Source of the DNA: Opitutaceae bacterium
Lineage (GTDB): Bacteria; Verrucomicrobiota; Verrucomicrobiia; Opitutales; Opitutaceae
Length of the DNA: 47,997 nt
NCBI GenBank assembly: GCA_024711005.1
Contig: JANJTQ010000244.1
Coordinates: forward strand, 1 to 47,997
Direction of reading: 5' to 3'
Part shown: positions 1 to 8,339 of the stretch, piece by piece
Numbering within the stretch: position 1 is the first letter of the stretch
Layout of the letters: every line of letters begins with the position of its first letter
Program-made: the position numbers and the translations under genes
The notes under the pieces: model-generated
Database searches by the model: none
Told to the model about the DNA's origin: nothing
What the model saw: the letters and a program-made list of their open reading frames with translations, nothing else

Positions 1-327
1 CGTGGTCGAATCGAGAAAGCGGTCGGAAAGCACCACGGCGCCGCGGGTGAGAGCGGGGGCGATGATCTCGCGCACGAGTTGGGCGCGGGCGGCGGTGAAG
101 AGGAGCAACTCGGTCTCGGCGCACATCTCGTCGCCCTTGGAGTTATGGACGATGATATTGCGAATCTGTTCGCCGATCTCCGTACCGCCCGGTTCGCGGG
201 TGGTGAGCACTTCGCGGCCGAGCAACTGAATGTGTTTGGCGAGGCGCGCGATTTGCGTCGACTTGCCGCTGCCTTCGGAACCTTCGAACGAGATGAGTTT
301 ACCGGCGGGTGGATGTTTCAGAGGCAT
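1..327 (-). CDS. tmk: Thymidylate kinase (dTMP kinase), N-terminal part, cut by window edge
   Basis: Reading the minus strand from the ATG at 327 gives a protein that opens with a P-loop at about residues 16-24 (FEGSEGSGKST). Further on it has the TREPGGT segment typical of dTMP kinases and a DRF(L)DST segment that matches the dTMP-binding DR motif. The enzyme phosphorylates dTMP to dTDP in the cytoplasm for DNA synthesis. About 109 codons are visible and the C-terminal half lies outside the window. The gene follows the PfkB kinase gene on the same strand with a gap of about 25 bases, so the two may be cotranscribed. Family assignment is firm from the P-loop plus the TREPGGT motif. Confidence 0.9.
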   Translation of the reverse strand, partial: MPLKHPPAGKLISFEGSEGSGKSTQIARLAKHIQLLGREVLTTREPGGTEIGEQIRNIIVHNSKGDEMCAETELLLFTAARAQLVREIIAPALTRGAVVLSDRFLDSTT

Positions 328-352
328 GGGGTGGAGGATGACGTGCGGACGA

Positions 353-1462
353 TTAATTCCAAGTCTGGAGGAAAGTGATGAGATCGGTGAGCGTCGGACT
401 GTGACCGGTGCGGACGTAGTGGCCGGACGTGCTCACGCCCACGGTGAGGCAGGCCTCGGGGGAGAGACCGAGGAGTTGGGCGTTGGAGAAGCCGGCGTTG
501 AAGTGGTCGCCCGCCCCGGTGGTGATGAGGGGCTTGACGGTGTAAGGACCGGGGACCCAGGCGGTGCCCGCGGCGGTGGCGCAGGCGGCGGATTCCTTCG
601 GATGGACAACCACGGTGGAGAGGCCGAGACGGGCGCGGATATCGGCGGCCATTTTGCGAAGACCGGCCTCGTCCTCCTTGATGATGGGATAGTCGAGCGC
701 GGCCCAGACCTGTTGCGCCTCCTTGAGGTTGAGGCCGAGGGTGACGCGTCCGAATTTTTCGAAGCGTCCGATGACATCGAGTGCGTTGAGCAGATCCTCG
801 CGCGAGCGTTTTTCGGGATCGGCGAGATCGAAGAAGAAGAGGCGATCGCGAGTTGGCAGAGAGGGGAGGACAATCTCGACGAGCGCCTGGAAGATGGCCG
901 TCATGTTCGGGATCATCGTCCAGTTGACGAGCGCGACGAGATCGGCGGCCGCGAATACCTGGTCGACGCCGGGGCGACCCATTTTTTCAACGATGCGCTC
1001 GAAGGTGACCTCATCGAGGCTGCGCATCTGGCCGAGCATGAGTTTGCCATCGGTGAACTCAACGGCGGTGGTCGATGCGGGATCGGCGATGGAGACCACG
1101 TCGGCCCTGCCGGCGAACTCACGGAAAACCGGATGAATTGCAGAACGACCGAGGGCTCCGATGTATTTGACGCGACCGCCGGCGGAGAGAAGGGCGTTGG
1201 CCATGATCGGGCCATTGCCGCCGAGTTTATCCATGCGCGGGTAGAACTCGATGTTGGTGCTCTTGCCCGCGGCACCGAGGATTCGCTGCCCAAACTCGGT
1301 GATGGTGGTGATCGGGGTAAACGCTTCGCCTTGGGCGGTGCGCAGTGCGACCGGAGTCACGATGGTGTCGACAAATCCGTCGAGGCCGACGACCGAGAGT
1401 TTTCCAGTGAGGGCGGGGCCGTGCGTACGCAAGGCCTCTAACGTGAGCGTCTTGAAATCCAT
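353..1462 (-). CDS. PfkB-family carbohydrate kinase
   Basis: The 369-residue protein carries the PfkB signature near its C-terminus (TTGAGDHFNAGF), with the probable catalytic Asp at residue 319, and an N-terminal GLDGFVD segment and a GGNGP sugar-binding segment near residue 82. PfkB kinases phosphorylate sugars or nucleosides with ATP. The substrate cannot be read from the sequence. The length is somewhat above the usual 300-330 residues of ribokinases and fructokinases. It is transcribed away from the tolQ-type gene and lies directly upstream of thymidylate kinase. Reading ATG at 1462 as the start is supported by a compact N-terminus leading straight into the fold. A specific role such as adenosine or fructose kinase would be a guess. 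Confidence 0.85.
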   Translation of the reverse strand: MDFKTLTLEALRTHGPALTGKLSVVGLDGFVDTIVTPVALRTAQGEAFTPITTITEFGQRILGAAGKSTNIEFYPRMDKLGGNGPIMANALLSAGGRVKYIGALGRSAIHPVFREFAGRADVVSIADPASTTAVEFTDGKLMLGQMRSLDEVTFERIVEKMGRPGVDQVFAAADLVALVNWTMIPNMTAIFQALVEIVLPSLPTRDRLFFFDLADPEKRSREDLLNALDVIGRFEKFGRVTLGLNLKEAQQVWAALDYPIIKEDEAGLRKMAADIRARLGLSTVVVHPKESAACATAAGTAWVPGPYTVKPLITTGAGDHFNAGFSNAQLLGLSPEACLTVGVSTSGHYVRTGHSPTLTDLITFLQTWN

Positions 1463-1596
1463 GAGAAGAGGTGAAGGGGCAGGGAAGATTCCGCGATGCC
1501 GCGCGGCAACCAGATTCTCCGTCGCCCACGCCCTGATTTCCGTTGAAGGTGGGCGTCAAAGGCCCCAACGCTTGTGGCAGCTCTACGCATTTCTTG

Positions 1597-2286
1597 ATGA
1601 CACCCTTTCTTGCCTCCGCAAACCTCGTCAAAATCTTCGGCGATACCGATATTTTCGGCCAGATTCTCACCGTCGGACTCGGGTTCTTTAGCTTGATTGC
1701 CTGGACTGTAATGTTCGGCAAGTACAACGAGTTAAAGCGACTTCGGGATCTCAACCTCGCTTTTGAACAGCGACTGCGCGAAGAACGCACCTTGCTGGAT
1801 TTACCCGAGTCGCTGCGCAACAAACGCGCCATTCCGTACGCCGATCTCTTTGCCGACGCGGTGGAGGCTTATTGGCGCGCGGCATCGATCTTGAAAGAGA
1901 AAGGCGAGGACAACAGCCGTGCGCGACTGGAGCACTCGGAGAACGCCATTCAACGGGCGATCGCCCGCCAGGCGCTGCGTTATGAGGCGAGCATGATTTT
2001 TCTCGCGACGATCGTTTCCGGAGCGCCGTTTCTGGGATTGTTGGGCACGGTATGGGGCGTGATGGAAGCGTTCAGTGCCGTATCGGGTCAGACGACGGCC
2101 AGCATTCAGACGCTTGCGCCAGGTGTATCGGCGGCGCTGCTCACCACAATCGCCGGACTACTGGTCGCGATTCCGTCGATGTTCGGATACAATTTTCTTC
2201 TCGGTAAAGTGAAGCAGCTCAGCACCGAGATCGAAAACTACGCCAGTTCGCTGGCCGACCGTCTCGAGCTCGAGTCGAAAAACTAA
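1597..2286 (+). CDS. TolQ/ExbB-type proton channel subunit
   Basis: This is a MotA/TolQ/ExbB-family inner-membrane protein of 229 residues. It has one N-terminal membrane segment (about residues 15-37), a cytoplasmic loop of about 100 residues, then two membrane segments containing the conserved GAPFLGLLGTVWG and LLTTIAGLLVAIP stretches. With an ExbD/TolR partner it forms the proton-driven motor that energises TonB or TolA. An ATG 54 bases further upstream is in frame, but its extension is not hydrophobic and reads like leader DNA, so I chose 1597. The ExbD/TolR and TonB/TolA genes follow at 2299 and 2760 in the same direction. Choosing between Tol and Exb roles is not possible from this gene alone. 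Confidence 0.92.
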   Translation: MTPFLASANLVKIFGDTDIFGQILTVGLGFFSLIAWTVMFGKYNELKRLRDLNLAFEQRLREERTLLDLPESLRNKRAIPYADLFADAVEAYWRAASILKEKGEDNSRARLEHSENAIQRAIARQALRYEASMIFLATIVSGAPFLGLLGTVWGVMEAFSAVSGQTTASIQTLAPGVSAALLTTIAGLLVAIPSMFGYNFLLGKVKQLSTEIENYASSLADRLELESKN

Positions 2287-2298
2287 ACACGCCCGACC

Positions 2299-2727
2299 AT
2301 GGCCCGCACCTTTCGACAACGCCGCCAGATGCACGCGGTCTCGGAGTTGAATGTCACCAACCTCCTCGACCTCGCGTTCGTGCTGTTGATTATTTTCATG
2401 ATCGCCACGCCGCTCATCACGGCGGAGCAGACGGTTCCCGTGGATCTGCCGGTCGAATCGAAGAGCCCCCAGGTTCAGCCCGATCCCGACACGAAGTTTG
2501 AACCGATTATCATTCGCGCCGACGGCACGTGCCTGTTGGGCAAGCGTCCCGTCCCGCTGACTCGCATGGTACAGGAGTTGGCCGCGTATTCCGCGCAACC
2601 CAAGCCTCCGGTGTTCCGTATCCGGATGGATGCAAAGGCCAGCGCGCAGGATTTCATCCAGGTCATGGATGCCCTGAAGCAAAACAACCTCTCAAAGATC
2701 TCCTTCGATACGAAGACGGCGGACTAA
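2299..2727 (+). CDS. ExbD/TolR-family protein
   Basis: The protein is 142 residues long, with a short cytoplasmic N-terminus, one membrane segment at about residues 19-41 and a periplasmic domain. The membrane segment begins with NVTNLLD and holds Asp24 at the position of the proton-carrying aspartate of ExbD/TolR. It starts 12 bases after the TolQ-type gene and is followed 32 bases later by the TonB/TolA-type gene, so the three form one operon. It is the stator and proton-path partner of the TolQ-type subunit. Confidence 0.92.
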   Translation: MARTFRQRRQMHAVSELNVTNLLDLAFVLLIIFMIATPLITAEQTVPVDLPVESKSPQVQPDPDTKFEPIIIRADGTCLLGKRPVPLTRMVQELAAYSAQPKPPVFRIRMDAKASAQDFIQVMDALKQNNLSKISFDTKTAD

Positions 2728-2759
2728 GAAGCCGTCCGCCCGCCCGTTATCCGTCCGTC

Positions 2760-3638
2760 ATGTCGTCATCCGTTCGCACACCCGGCGCCTATTTCGCCTC
2801 CGCCGCGCTGCACGCGGTGCTGATCGTGCTCGTGGTGTGGTTCACGTGGGCCAACAACCGGCCCAAGGAGCAGCCGCAGATTTTCGAATTGGTGGCGGGC
2901 GAGGGGGATAATTTCGCCGCCATTGAGGCTCCCGCAATCGGCGAGCCCGACGCGCCCGATGCGTCTGATGCGCCCGACGTTCCCAGTGTTAAAGTTGACA
3001 TTCCTCCGCCACCCGACCCCGTGATCGAACCGATGATCGAGCCCGAGCCGCCCGAGGTATCGCCGGTGATTGCCCCGCCCAGCCCGGTCCAACCTCCGCT
3101 GGTCGTCCCACCGGTGAAACCGCCGCCGAAGACCACTCCAGCCGCGGTCAAAGACCCGACTCCGCCGACGAAAAAGATGACCAAGGCTGAGTTCGACCGT
3201 CTCAATAAAACCAAAAAAAACACACCATCGCAGAAGCGTGCCACCGCCCCGATCGTCCCGAAACGCATCGATACGGCGGGCATCGCCAAGGGCGTGACCG
3301 GCGGGTCCACGGCCAACAAGACCGCCGGTGCCGGAGGGAAGGCGCTCACGCGTCAAGACATCGAACTTTCGGAGGCCTACATTGCGCTGCTGAGGCAACG
3401 CCTCATGAAGGCACACGAGAAGCCCGAAGGTCTGAGCGACTTACTGGAAGCCACGGTGAGATTTCGCCTCACCTCCAGTGGGCTGGTGACCAATGTCGTC
3501 GTTATTAGCTCGTCGCGGAATAACGAATTTGACCAGTCGGTGCTCGCCGCCTTCCGCCGCATCTCGCTTCCGCCGCCGCCGGCTAATCTAAAAACCAGCG
3601 ACTACACCATCACGTTTAAGATGCGGGAAGATAGCTGA
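2760..3638 (+). CDS. TonB/TolA-type energy transducer
   Basis: The 292-residue protein has an N-terminal signal anchor (about residues 9-29) that includes a conserved Ser/His pair as in TonB and TolA. A long Pro/Val/Asp-rich segment of about 90 residues follows, then a Lys-rich stretch, and a C-terminal domain of about 85 residues resembling the TonB C-terminal fold (VRFRLTSSGLVTNVVV followed by SSR...FDQSVLAAFRRI). It would span the periplasm and pass proton-motive energy to outer-membrane receptors or, if TolA-like, to the Tol-Pal system. No tolB or pal gene follows, which slightly favours a TonB role, possibly for the receptor at 6466. The ATG at 2760 was chosen because the upstream in-frame stretch overlaps the ExbD gene. 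Confidence 0.85.
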   Translation: MSSSVRTPGAYFASAALHAVLIVLVVWFTWANNRPKEQPQIFELVAGEGDNFAAIEAPAIGEPDAPDASDAPDVPSVKVDIPPPPDPVIEPMIEPEPPEVSPVIAPPSPVQPPLVVPPVKPPPKTTPAAVKDPTPPTKKMTKAEFDRLNKTKKNTPSQKRATAPIVPKRIDTAGIAKGVTGGSTANKTAGAGGKALTRQDIELSEAYIALLRQRLMKAHEKPEGLSDLLEATVRFRLTSSGLVTNVVVISSSRNNEFDQSVLAAFRRISLPPPPANLKTSDYTITFKMREDS

Positions 3639-3712
3639 TCCCCGTTCGCGCCGCCCGCCGCGGTGCGGTTCGTTGGGTTCGGTTCGTCAATGCGTGGGCA
3701 ACGCGGGCAGCA

Positions 3713-3741
3713 AAAAGGCTCCGGGGAAACCGGAGCCTTTT
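3713..3741. terminator. Bidirectional intrinsic terminator
   Basis: A perfect 12-base inverted repeat (3713-3724 and 3730-3741) has a five-base GGAAA loop. Its arms run A4 then GGCTCCGG on one side and CCGGAGCC then T4 on the other, so both strands give a GC-rich hairpin followed by a T tract. It lies between the TonB/TolA gene on plus and tRNA-Ala on minus and would end both transcripts. Confidence 0.9.
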
Positions 3742-3753
3742 AAGTGTCCAAAT

Positions 3754-3829
3754 TGGTGGACCCTAGCGGGGTCGAACCGCTGACCTCCTGCATGCCATGC
3801 AGGCGCTCTACCAACTGAGCTAAGGGCCC
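3754..3829 (-). tRNA. tRNA-Ala (anticodon GGC)
   Basis: On the minus strand the 76 bases fold as a standard tRNA. The acceptor stem GGGCCCT pairs with AGGGTCC and includes the G3-U70 wobble that is the alanine identity element. The D arm contains AGCTCAGTTGG, the anticodon arm is CCTGC / ATGGCAT / GCAGG with GGC as anticodon, and the T arm contains GGTTCGACCCC. The terminal CCA is encoded. It decodes GCC and GCU. The hairpin at 3713-3741 lies just downstream. Confidence 0.97.
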
Positions 3830-3951
3830 GTGACTAACGGGAGGTCGTGAAAATCAGGTTTTGATTCCTGAAGGCAAGCGGTTTTTTGGATTTTTCTTAT
3901 TCAACGTGCACAGCACAATCGCGTTCAAGGGTCACCCACCTCCGGCGAGGC

Positions 3952-4728
3952 TCACTTTATTCTCGGCGGCGAGTGATCGGGCGGTGTCACATCAATCGGC
4001 GGTCGAAAGCGGGCTTGAATACCGCGCCAGTGCGCCGCGGCCGTCTCGACGCGAGCCACCGCCCGCAATTCCTGTTCACCGGCGAAGATTATGAAGGCGA
4101 ACAAAACGCCGCCGAGGTAATATTCGTTGTAGACCAGAAAGGTGGCGCCGGCCAACGCCACGATCTTGCCAATGCCCGCGGCGACTTGTGTGGCTCGCAG
4201 ATACGAGGTGCGCATCGCGAGCAACGCACGTAATACCCGGCCGCCGTCCATCGGAAATGCCGGCAGGAGGTTGAACACTCCCATGATCAAATTCACGAGT
4301 ACCAGATGCCGGAGCATTTCGGCAAACGTCAGCGAGAAGTGGACGGGATTCCAGCCCGAGGGAAACCGCACGAAGATCATCAACAGGCCAATGATCAGGT
4401 AATTCACCGCCGGGCCTGCCAGCGCGATGATGATCTCGTGACGCGGTCTGCGCGGGATCGAATCCATCTCCGCCATGCCGCCGATGGGTAGCAGTAAAAT
4501 GCGCGGTACACGTACGCCGAAGCGCCGCGCCGCGACTGCGTGCCCCAGTTCGTGCAGCGTAACGCAAGCGAAGAGCGCAAACATGTAACAGATCATCCAA
4601 AGCGCACCCCGCCAGCTCGCGGCGGACCAGCCTTCCCACGCCACATAGGCGAGCAGGATGAGAAAACTCACGTGCACCGAGAGTTGGATGCCGCGGATGC
4701 GGAACAAGTTCATTGACCAGCCAAGCAT
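3952..4728 (-). CDS. Site-2-type membrane zinc metalloprotease (peptidase M50)
   Basis: This is a multi-pass membrane protein with the zinc-binding HELGH motif at residues 59-63 and the second metal-site segment [12 protein letters not shown], both diagnostic of the S2P/M50 family. There are about six hydrophobic segments, and no PDZ or CBS domain is visible, so it is a minimal type of about 258 residues. Such proteases cut membrane-bound regulators or other transmembrane substrates. The substrate is not known here. The open frame extends to 4842, but that would overlap the start of the divergent response-regulator gene at 4808. ATG 4728 or 4713 gives a natural N-terminus, and I chose 4728. 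Sharing a 79-base promoter region with a transcriptional regulator may mean joint control. Confidence 0.85.
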   Translation of the reverse strand: MLGWSMNLFRIRGIQLSVHVSFLILLAYVAWEGWSAASWRGALWMICYMFALFACVTLHELGHAVAARRFGVRVPRILLLPIGGMAEMDSIPRRPRHEIIIALAGPAVNYLIIGLLMIFVRFPSGWNPVHFSLTFAEMLRHLVLVNLIMGVFNLLPAFPMDGGRVLRALLAMRTSYLRATQVAAGIGKIVALAGATFLVYNEYYLGGVLFAFIIFAGEQELRAVARVETAAAHWRGIQARFRPPIDVTPPDHSPPRIK

Positions 4729-4807
4729 GAGAATCGTAGTGAACACGGGTTTTGCGGGACGCGCCAGTGTTCTTGTCAGGCGACCGCAGGCCGTCCCCAC
4801 TGTTCCC

Positions 4808-6337
4808 ATGCCAGATCTCAAACCACCGACCATCCTAGTCATCGATGACGACGCCGAAGTGCGTTATTCCCTGGGGCGCGTGCTCTCCTCGAAAAAATAC
4901 CAGGTCATCGAAGCCGCCAGCGGGGAACTCGGCGTGGCGGCGGTCAAGAAAGGCCCTCTTCCCGACCTCATCTTCCTCGACATTCGCATGAGCGGCATGA
5001 GCGGCATCGAGGCGCTCCAGCACATCCGTTCCGTCAACCCGAAGCAGCTCGTCGTCCTGATGACCGCGTTCGGCACCGCCCAGACCGCCATCGAGGCGAT
5101 GAAGTACGGCGCGTTCGACTACATCATGAAACCCTTCGATCCGGCGAAGGTGCTCACGATCGCCGAGAACGCCCTCAAGGCCCACGCCGACATGCGCGCG
5201 GTTGTCGACTACAAGCCGACGATCAACAGCGACGATTACAAGGAGGGCATCGTCGGCTCGTCGCCGGTCATGCAGGATGTATTCAAAATTATCGGACAAG
5301 TGACCGCGAGTGACGTCACCGTGATGATCACCGGCGAGAGCGGCACCGGAAAGGAACTCGTTGCGCGCTCCATCTGGAAGCATTCGCACCGCGCCTCCAA
5401 GCCGTTCATCGCCGTCAATTGCGCGGCGATTCCCGACAATCTCATCGAGAGCGAACTCTTCGGCCACGAGAAAGGTTCCTTCACCGGCGCGACCGGTCAG
5501 CGACTCGGCAAATTCGAGTTGTGCGACGGCGGCACCATCTTCCTCGATGAGATCGGCGACATGGCCCTGGCAACGCAGACGAAGATCCTGCGCGTTCTTC
5601 AGCAGGGTGAGATTCAACGCGTGGGCGGCACCGAAACCATCAAGGTCGACGTGCGCATTCTTGCGGCGACCAACAAGGATCTTGAAGAAATGGTGAAGGC
5701 CAAAACCTTCCGCGAAGATCTCTACTACCGGCTCAACGTCGTGCGCATCCGCATGCCCGCCTTGTGCGAGCGCGTCGACGACGTGCCGCAGATCGTGGAC
5801 TTCTGCCTACAAAACCTCGTGAAGCAAAAGAAGGCGCGCACCAGCAAAGTTTCACCCGAGGCGATGTCGGTGCTTACGCGTTATCGTTGGCCGGGCAATG
5901 TGCGCGAGTTGGAAAACGTCGTTTACCGCAGCGCGGTCATCGCCCAAGGCGACACGATCCTGATGAAGGATCTTCCTGTTGAAGTGCGCGAAGCCGCGGG
6001 CGGAGCCGTTCCGATTCCCACGCCGACCGGCGACACTCCATCACCGTTTGACGTGACGCGAACCACCCATTCCGAAAATCGAGCGCTCGCGACCGCGCAG
6101 GTGGCCGCCGAAAACATCGCCGCGGGTGAATCACCGCTCACCATCGAACGCGCATTGGACTTCCTGCACGTTGAGCTCAGCCGGGAGCCCGAGCCGATCT
6201 TGGAACGCCTGGAGCGCGAGATGATCGTGCGCGTGCTCGCCGCGACCGAAGGCAACATGCTCAAGGCATCGGAGCGGCTTGGCATGACCCGTGCGACCTT
6301 GCGCAAACGCGTCGACGAACTGGGGCTCAAGTTCTGA
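4808..6337 (+). CDS. Sigma-54-dependent response regulator (NtrC/AtoC type)
   Basis: The 509-residue protein has the NtrC layout. An N-terminal receiver domain carries the acidic pocket DDD at 13-15 and phospho-acceptor Asp58. A central AAA+ domain has Walker A GESGTGKE at 176-183, the sigma-54 contact loop GSFTGA at 223-228 (Ser for the more usual Ala at position 2) and a [11 protein letters not shown] Walker B region. The C-terminus is a Fis-like helix-turn-helix (about residues 470-509). When phosphorylated it would activate sigma-54 promoters. No cognate histidine kinase is adjacent, so the input is unknown. A linker of about 80 residues between the AAA+ and Fis domains is longer than usual. 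The ATG at 4808 precedes the receiver domain directly. Upstream in-frame Met codons lie inside the divergent M50 gene and were rejected. Confidence 0.93.
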   Translation: MPDLKPPTILVIDDDAEVRYSLGRVLSSKKYQVIEAASGELGVAAVKKGPLPDLIFLDIRMSGMSGIEALQHIRSVNPKQLVVLMTAFGTAQTAIEAMKYGAFDYIMKPFDPAKVLTIAENALKAHADMRAVVDYKPTINSDDYKEGIVGSSPVMQDVFKIIGQVTASDVTVMITGESGTGKELVARSIWKHSHRASKPFIAVNCAAIPDNLIESELFGHEKGSFTGATGQRLGKFELCDGGTIFLDEIGDMALATQTKILRVLQQGEIQRVGGTETIKVDVRILAATNKDLEEMVKAKTFREDLYYRLNVVRIRMPALCERVDDVPQIVDFCLQNLVKQKKARTSKVSPEAMSVLTRYRWPGNVRELENVVYRSAVIAQGDTILMKDLPVEVREAAGGAVPIPTPTGDTPSPFDVTRTTHSENRALATAQVAAENIAAGESPLTIERALDFLHVELSREPEPILERLEREMIVRVLAATEGNMLKASERLGMTRATLRKRVDELGLKF

Positions 6338-6393
6338 ATCGGGTGGGGGCGCGGACGTGGCATGAGCATCCTGCCCATGTTGCTTTCCGGGTC

Positions 6394-6425
6394 TTGTTAA
6401 CGTGAATTGATCGTCGGATTAACAA
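6394..6425. promoter_or_regulatory. Candidate BirA (biotin repressor) operator
   Basis: TTGTTAACG and GATTAACAA form an inverted repeat of two nine-base half-sites separated by 14 bases. The half-sites match the TTGTnAAC / GTTnACAA pattern known for BirA operators of biotin genes, with a spacer in the known range. Seven of nine half-site pairs are symmetric. It lies 41 bases before the receptor ATG at 6466, at the head of the biotin operon, as expected for repression by biotinyl-AMP-bound BirA. No birA gene is in the window. The left half-site could also serve as a -35 element. Confidence 0.75.
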
Positions 6426-6465
6426 TAGGCTTGTTTTAGAAGACCGCGCTGCTACCGGTGGCGGC

Positions 6466-8325
6466 ATGCATCGCCTTCATGTAGCAGGTTTTTTCCTCGT
6501 TTCATCGTTCGTCGTGCGAGCCGACGTCGGTTCTGCCGAAAGCGCAGACTCCGCACCCGTCGAGCTGTCGCCCGTGACGGTTTATTCGCCTTTGGTGGCG
6601 AACCAGGAGCCGGCCGGCACGTTTGCGATGCCGGTCTCGGCCTTGCGGTATGAGCCGCTCGTTGACATCCAGTCGCGCAATCTCGCAGAGGGCCAGGCCG
6701 ACGTCTCCATTCGCGGCGGCACCTTTGAAAACACCGGATTTTCCATCGGTGCGTTGCCGATCTATGATCCGCAAACCGGCCACTACTTCGCAGAGTTGCC
6801 CGTCGCCCCGGCCATGTTGGGTGCGCCTGCGGTGCACACCGGGACGGAGGGCGCGATCGCCGGCTGGAATGCCACCGCCGGCACCATCGCCTATGGCTGG
6901 CAGCCCGTGCGGTCGGGCGGCTATGTGTCGGCCGGAGCAGGCGACAACTCGCTTTTGCGCGGCGAAGCCTATGTCGGTTACGCCTCCGAGAAGACCATCG
7001 CCGGACGCACGCTCGCGGCCGACGTGAACATCGCCGCGTCGCAAGGCGACGGCACGCGTTCGTTCGGTTGGCATGATTTCGCCCGCTACAACGCGCGCCT
7101 TCAGCTGCGCGACGACGTGTCCCAGACCGATCTCTTTGCCGGCTACCAGTCCAAGGAGTTTTCGTGGATCAACCTCTACACGCCGTTCAACCGGCAGGAG
7201 ACGGAGAACCTCAAGACGGAGCTCTATGCGCTGAATCACCGCATCAATCACGGTGCCGACGGCGACTATTTCCAAGCGGGCGCCTACTACCGCAAAAACC
7301 GTGATCACTACGCCATTCCGTCTTTCGCGTTTAATAATTTCCACACGAGCCGCGTTTATGGCGCCGGTTTCGATGGACGCGTGACGGTGACGGATCCGCT
7401 GGCATTCCGTTATCGCGCCGGAGCCGTGGCCGACGACATGGATTCAAGCGCACTCGTCGTCGGCCCGACCAACGGCCGCTATGACGACCGCACGCAAGCG
7501 TACGCCGGCGTGTCGGCCGACTACACGATCCCGCTTAACGATGGACGTGAACTGGTGCTCACGGCGGGCGCGAATGTGGACGACAGCAATCGCGAGCATT
7601 CGGCGGTCTCTCCGCTCGCCGCGATCGCCTGGGTGAACGACCACGGTGTTCTGCGCCGCGTTTACGCGTCTTATACGCAGTCGACGCAACTGCCCACCTA
7701 CACCGCGCTCAACAGCAATAACCTCGGCGGCCTCTTCGCGGGCAATCGCGATCTGGAACGCTCCACCGCGAGCAACTTCGAACTGGGCGTCGAATCCCAG
7801 CTCGCCGCGTGGGAGCTGACGGCCGCGGTGTTTTTCCGTCGTGACGACGATCTCGTTGACTGGACCTATTCCTTCGCGACTCCGAACTCCCGCACCGCGA
7901 CCGCCGTCGACATCGACACCTTTGGTTTCGAGGCCGTGGCCCGTCGTTCGTTCAAGCGCATCGACGTGGTGTTCAGTTACGCATGGCTGGATAAAAACGA
8001 TGATTTCGGTCCCGGCGTTGATGCGAGTTTCTATGCTCTCAACTACGCCGAGCACCGCTTGACGGCCGCGATTGTCGCCCGTCTGGGCGCGGGCTTCGAA
8101 CTGCGCATGGACAACGAAGCGCGCATCCAAGAGGACAACGCCCTGCGCCGTCGCAACGACGAGGTTATCCTCAGCTCTCTCGGCCTCTATTATGCCGTGC
8201 CGCGTGTGAAGGGTCTCACGCTGTCCGCGCAGGTGGACAACCTTTGGAACGTCTACTACGAGGAAGTTCCTCTCGTGCCGGGCAGCCGTCGCGAGTTCTC
8301 GTGCGGCGCCCGCTACGCCTGGTAA
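6466..8325 (+). CDS. TonB-dependent outer-membrane receptor of the biotin operon
   Basis: The 619-residue protein has an N-terminal signal peptide (about residues 1-20, ending near RADVGSA) and a possible TonB box (LSPVTVYSP) near residue 35. A plug region of about 120 residues contains the ADVSIRGG segment, and a beta-barrel of alternating aromatic residues ends in the outer-membrane-type terminus RYAW. It would import a scarce solute across the outer membrane using TonB energy. Its position is the key clue. It lies 41 bases after a BirA-like operator and only 14 bases before bioA, so it is probably repressed by biotin and imports biotin or a precursor such as a pimelate derivative, KAPA, DAPA or dethiobiotin. 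The substrate is inference. At 619 residues it is in the lower size range for the family, like BtuB-size receptors. Confidence 0.85.
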   Translation: MHRLHVAGFFLVSSFVVRADVGSAESADSAPVELSPVTVYSPLVANQEPAGTFAMPVSALRYEPLVDIQSRNLAEGQADVSIRGGTFENTGFSIGALPIYDPQTGHYFAELPVAPAMLGAPAVHTGTEGAIAGWNATAGTIAYGWQPVRSGGYVSAGAGDNSLLRGEAYVGYASEKTIAGRTLAADVNIAASQGDGTRSFGWHDFARYNARLQLRDDVSQTDLFAGYQSKEFSWINLYTPFNRQETENLKTELYALNHRINHGADGDYFQAGAYYRKNRDHYAIPSFAFNNFHTSRVYGAGFDGRVTVTDPLAFRYRAGAVADDMDSSALVVGPTNGRYDDRTQAYAGVSADYTIPLNDGRELVLTAGANVDDSNREHSAVSPLAAIAWVNDHGVLRRVYASYTQSTQLPTYTALNSNNLGGLFAGNRDLERSTASNFELGVESQLAAWELTAAVFFRRDDDLVDWTYSFATPNSRTATAVDIDTFGFEAVARRSFKRIDVVFSYAWLDKNDDFGPGVDASFYALNYAEHRLTAAIVARLGAGFELRMDNEARIQEDNALRRRNDEVILSSLGLYYAVPRVKGLTLSAQVDNLWNVYYEEVPLVPGSRREFSCGARYAW

Positions 8326-8339
8326 GCCGACGAACCGCC

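Noticed and set aside
230-1441. 403-codon plus-strand frame opposite the PfkB kinase and thymidylate kinase genes
   Set aside because: The minus-strand genes carry clear kinase motifs, and the plus frame is low-complexity Gly/Glu/Asp sequence typical of a shadow.
1575-1600. Sigma-54 promoter before the tolQ-type gene (TGGCA ... GCA)
   Set aside because: The spacing between the GG and GC elements is nine instead of ten bases, and the TTGC element is missing.
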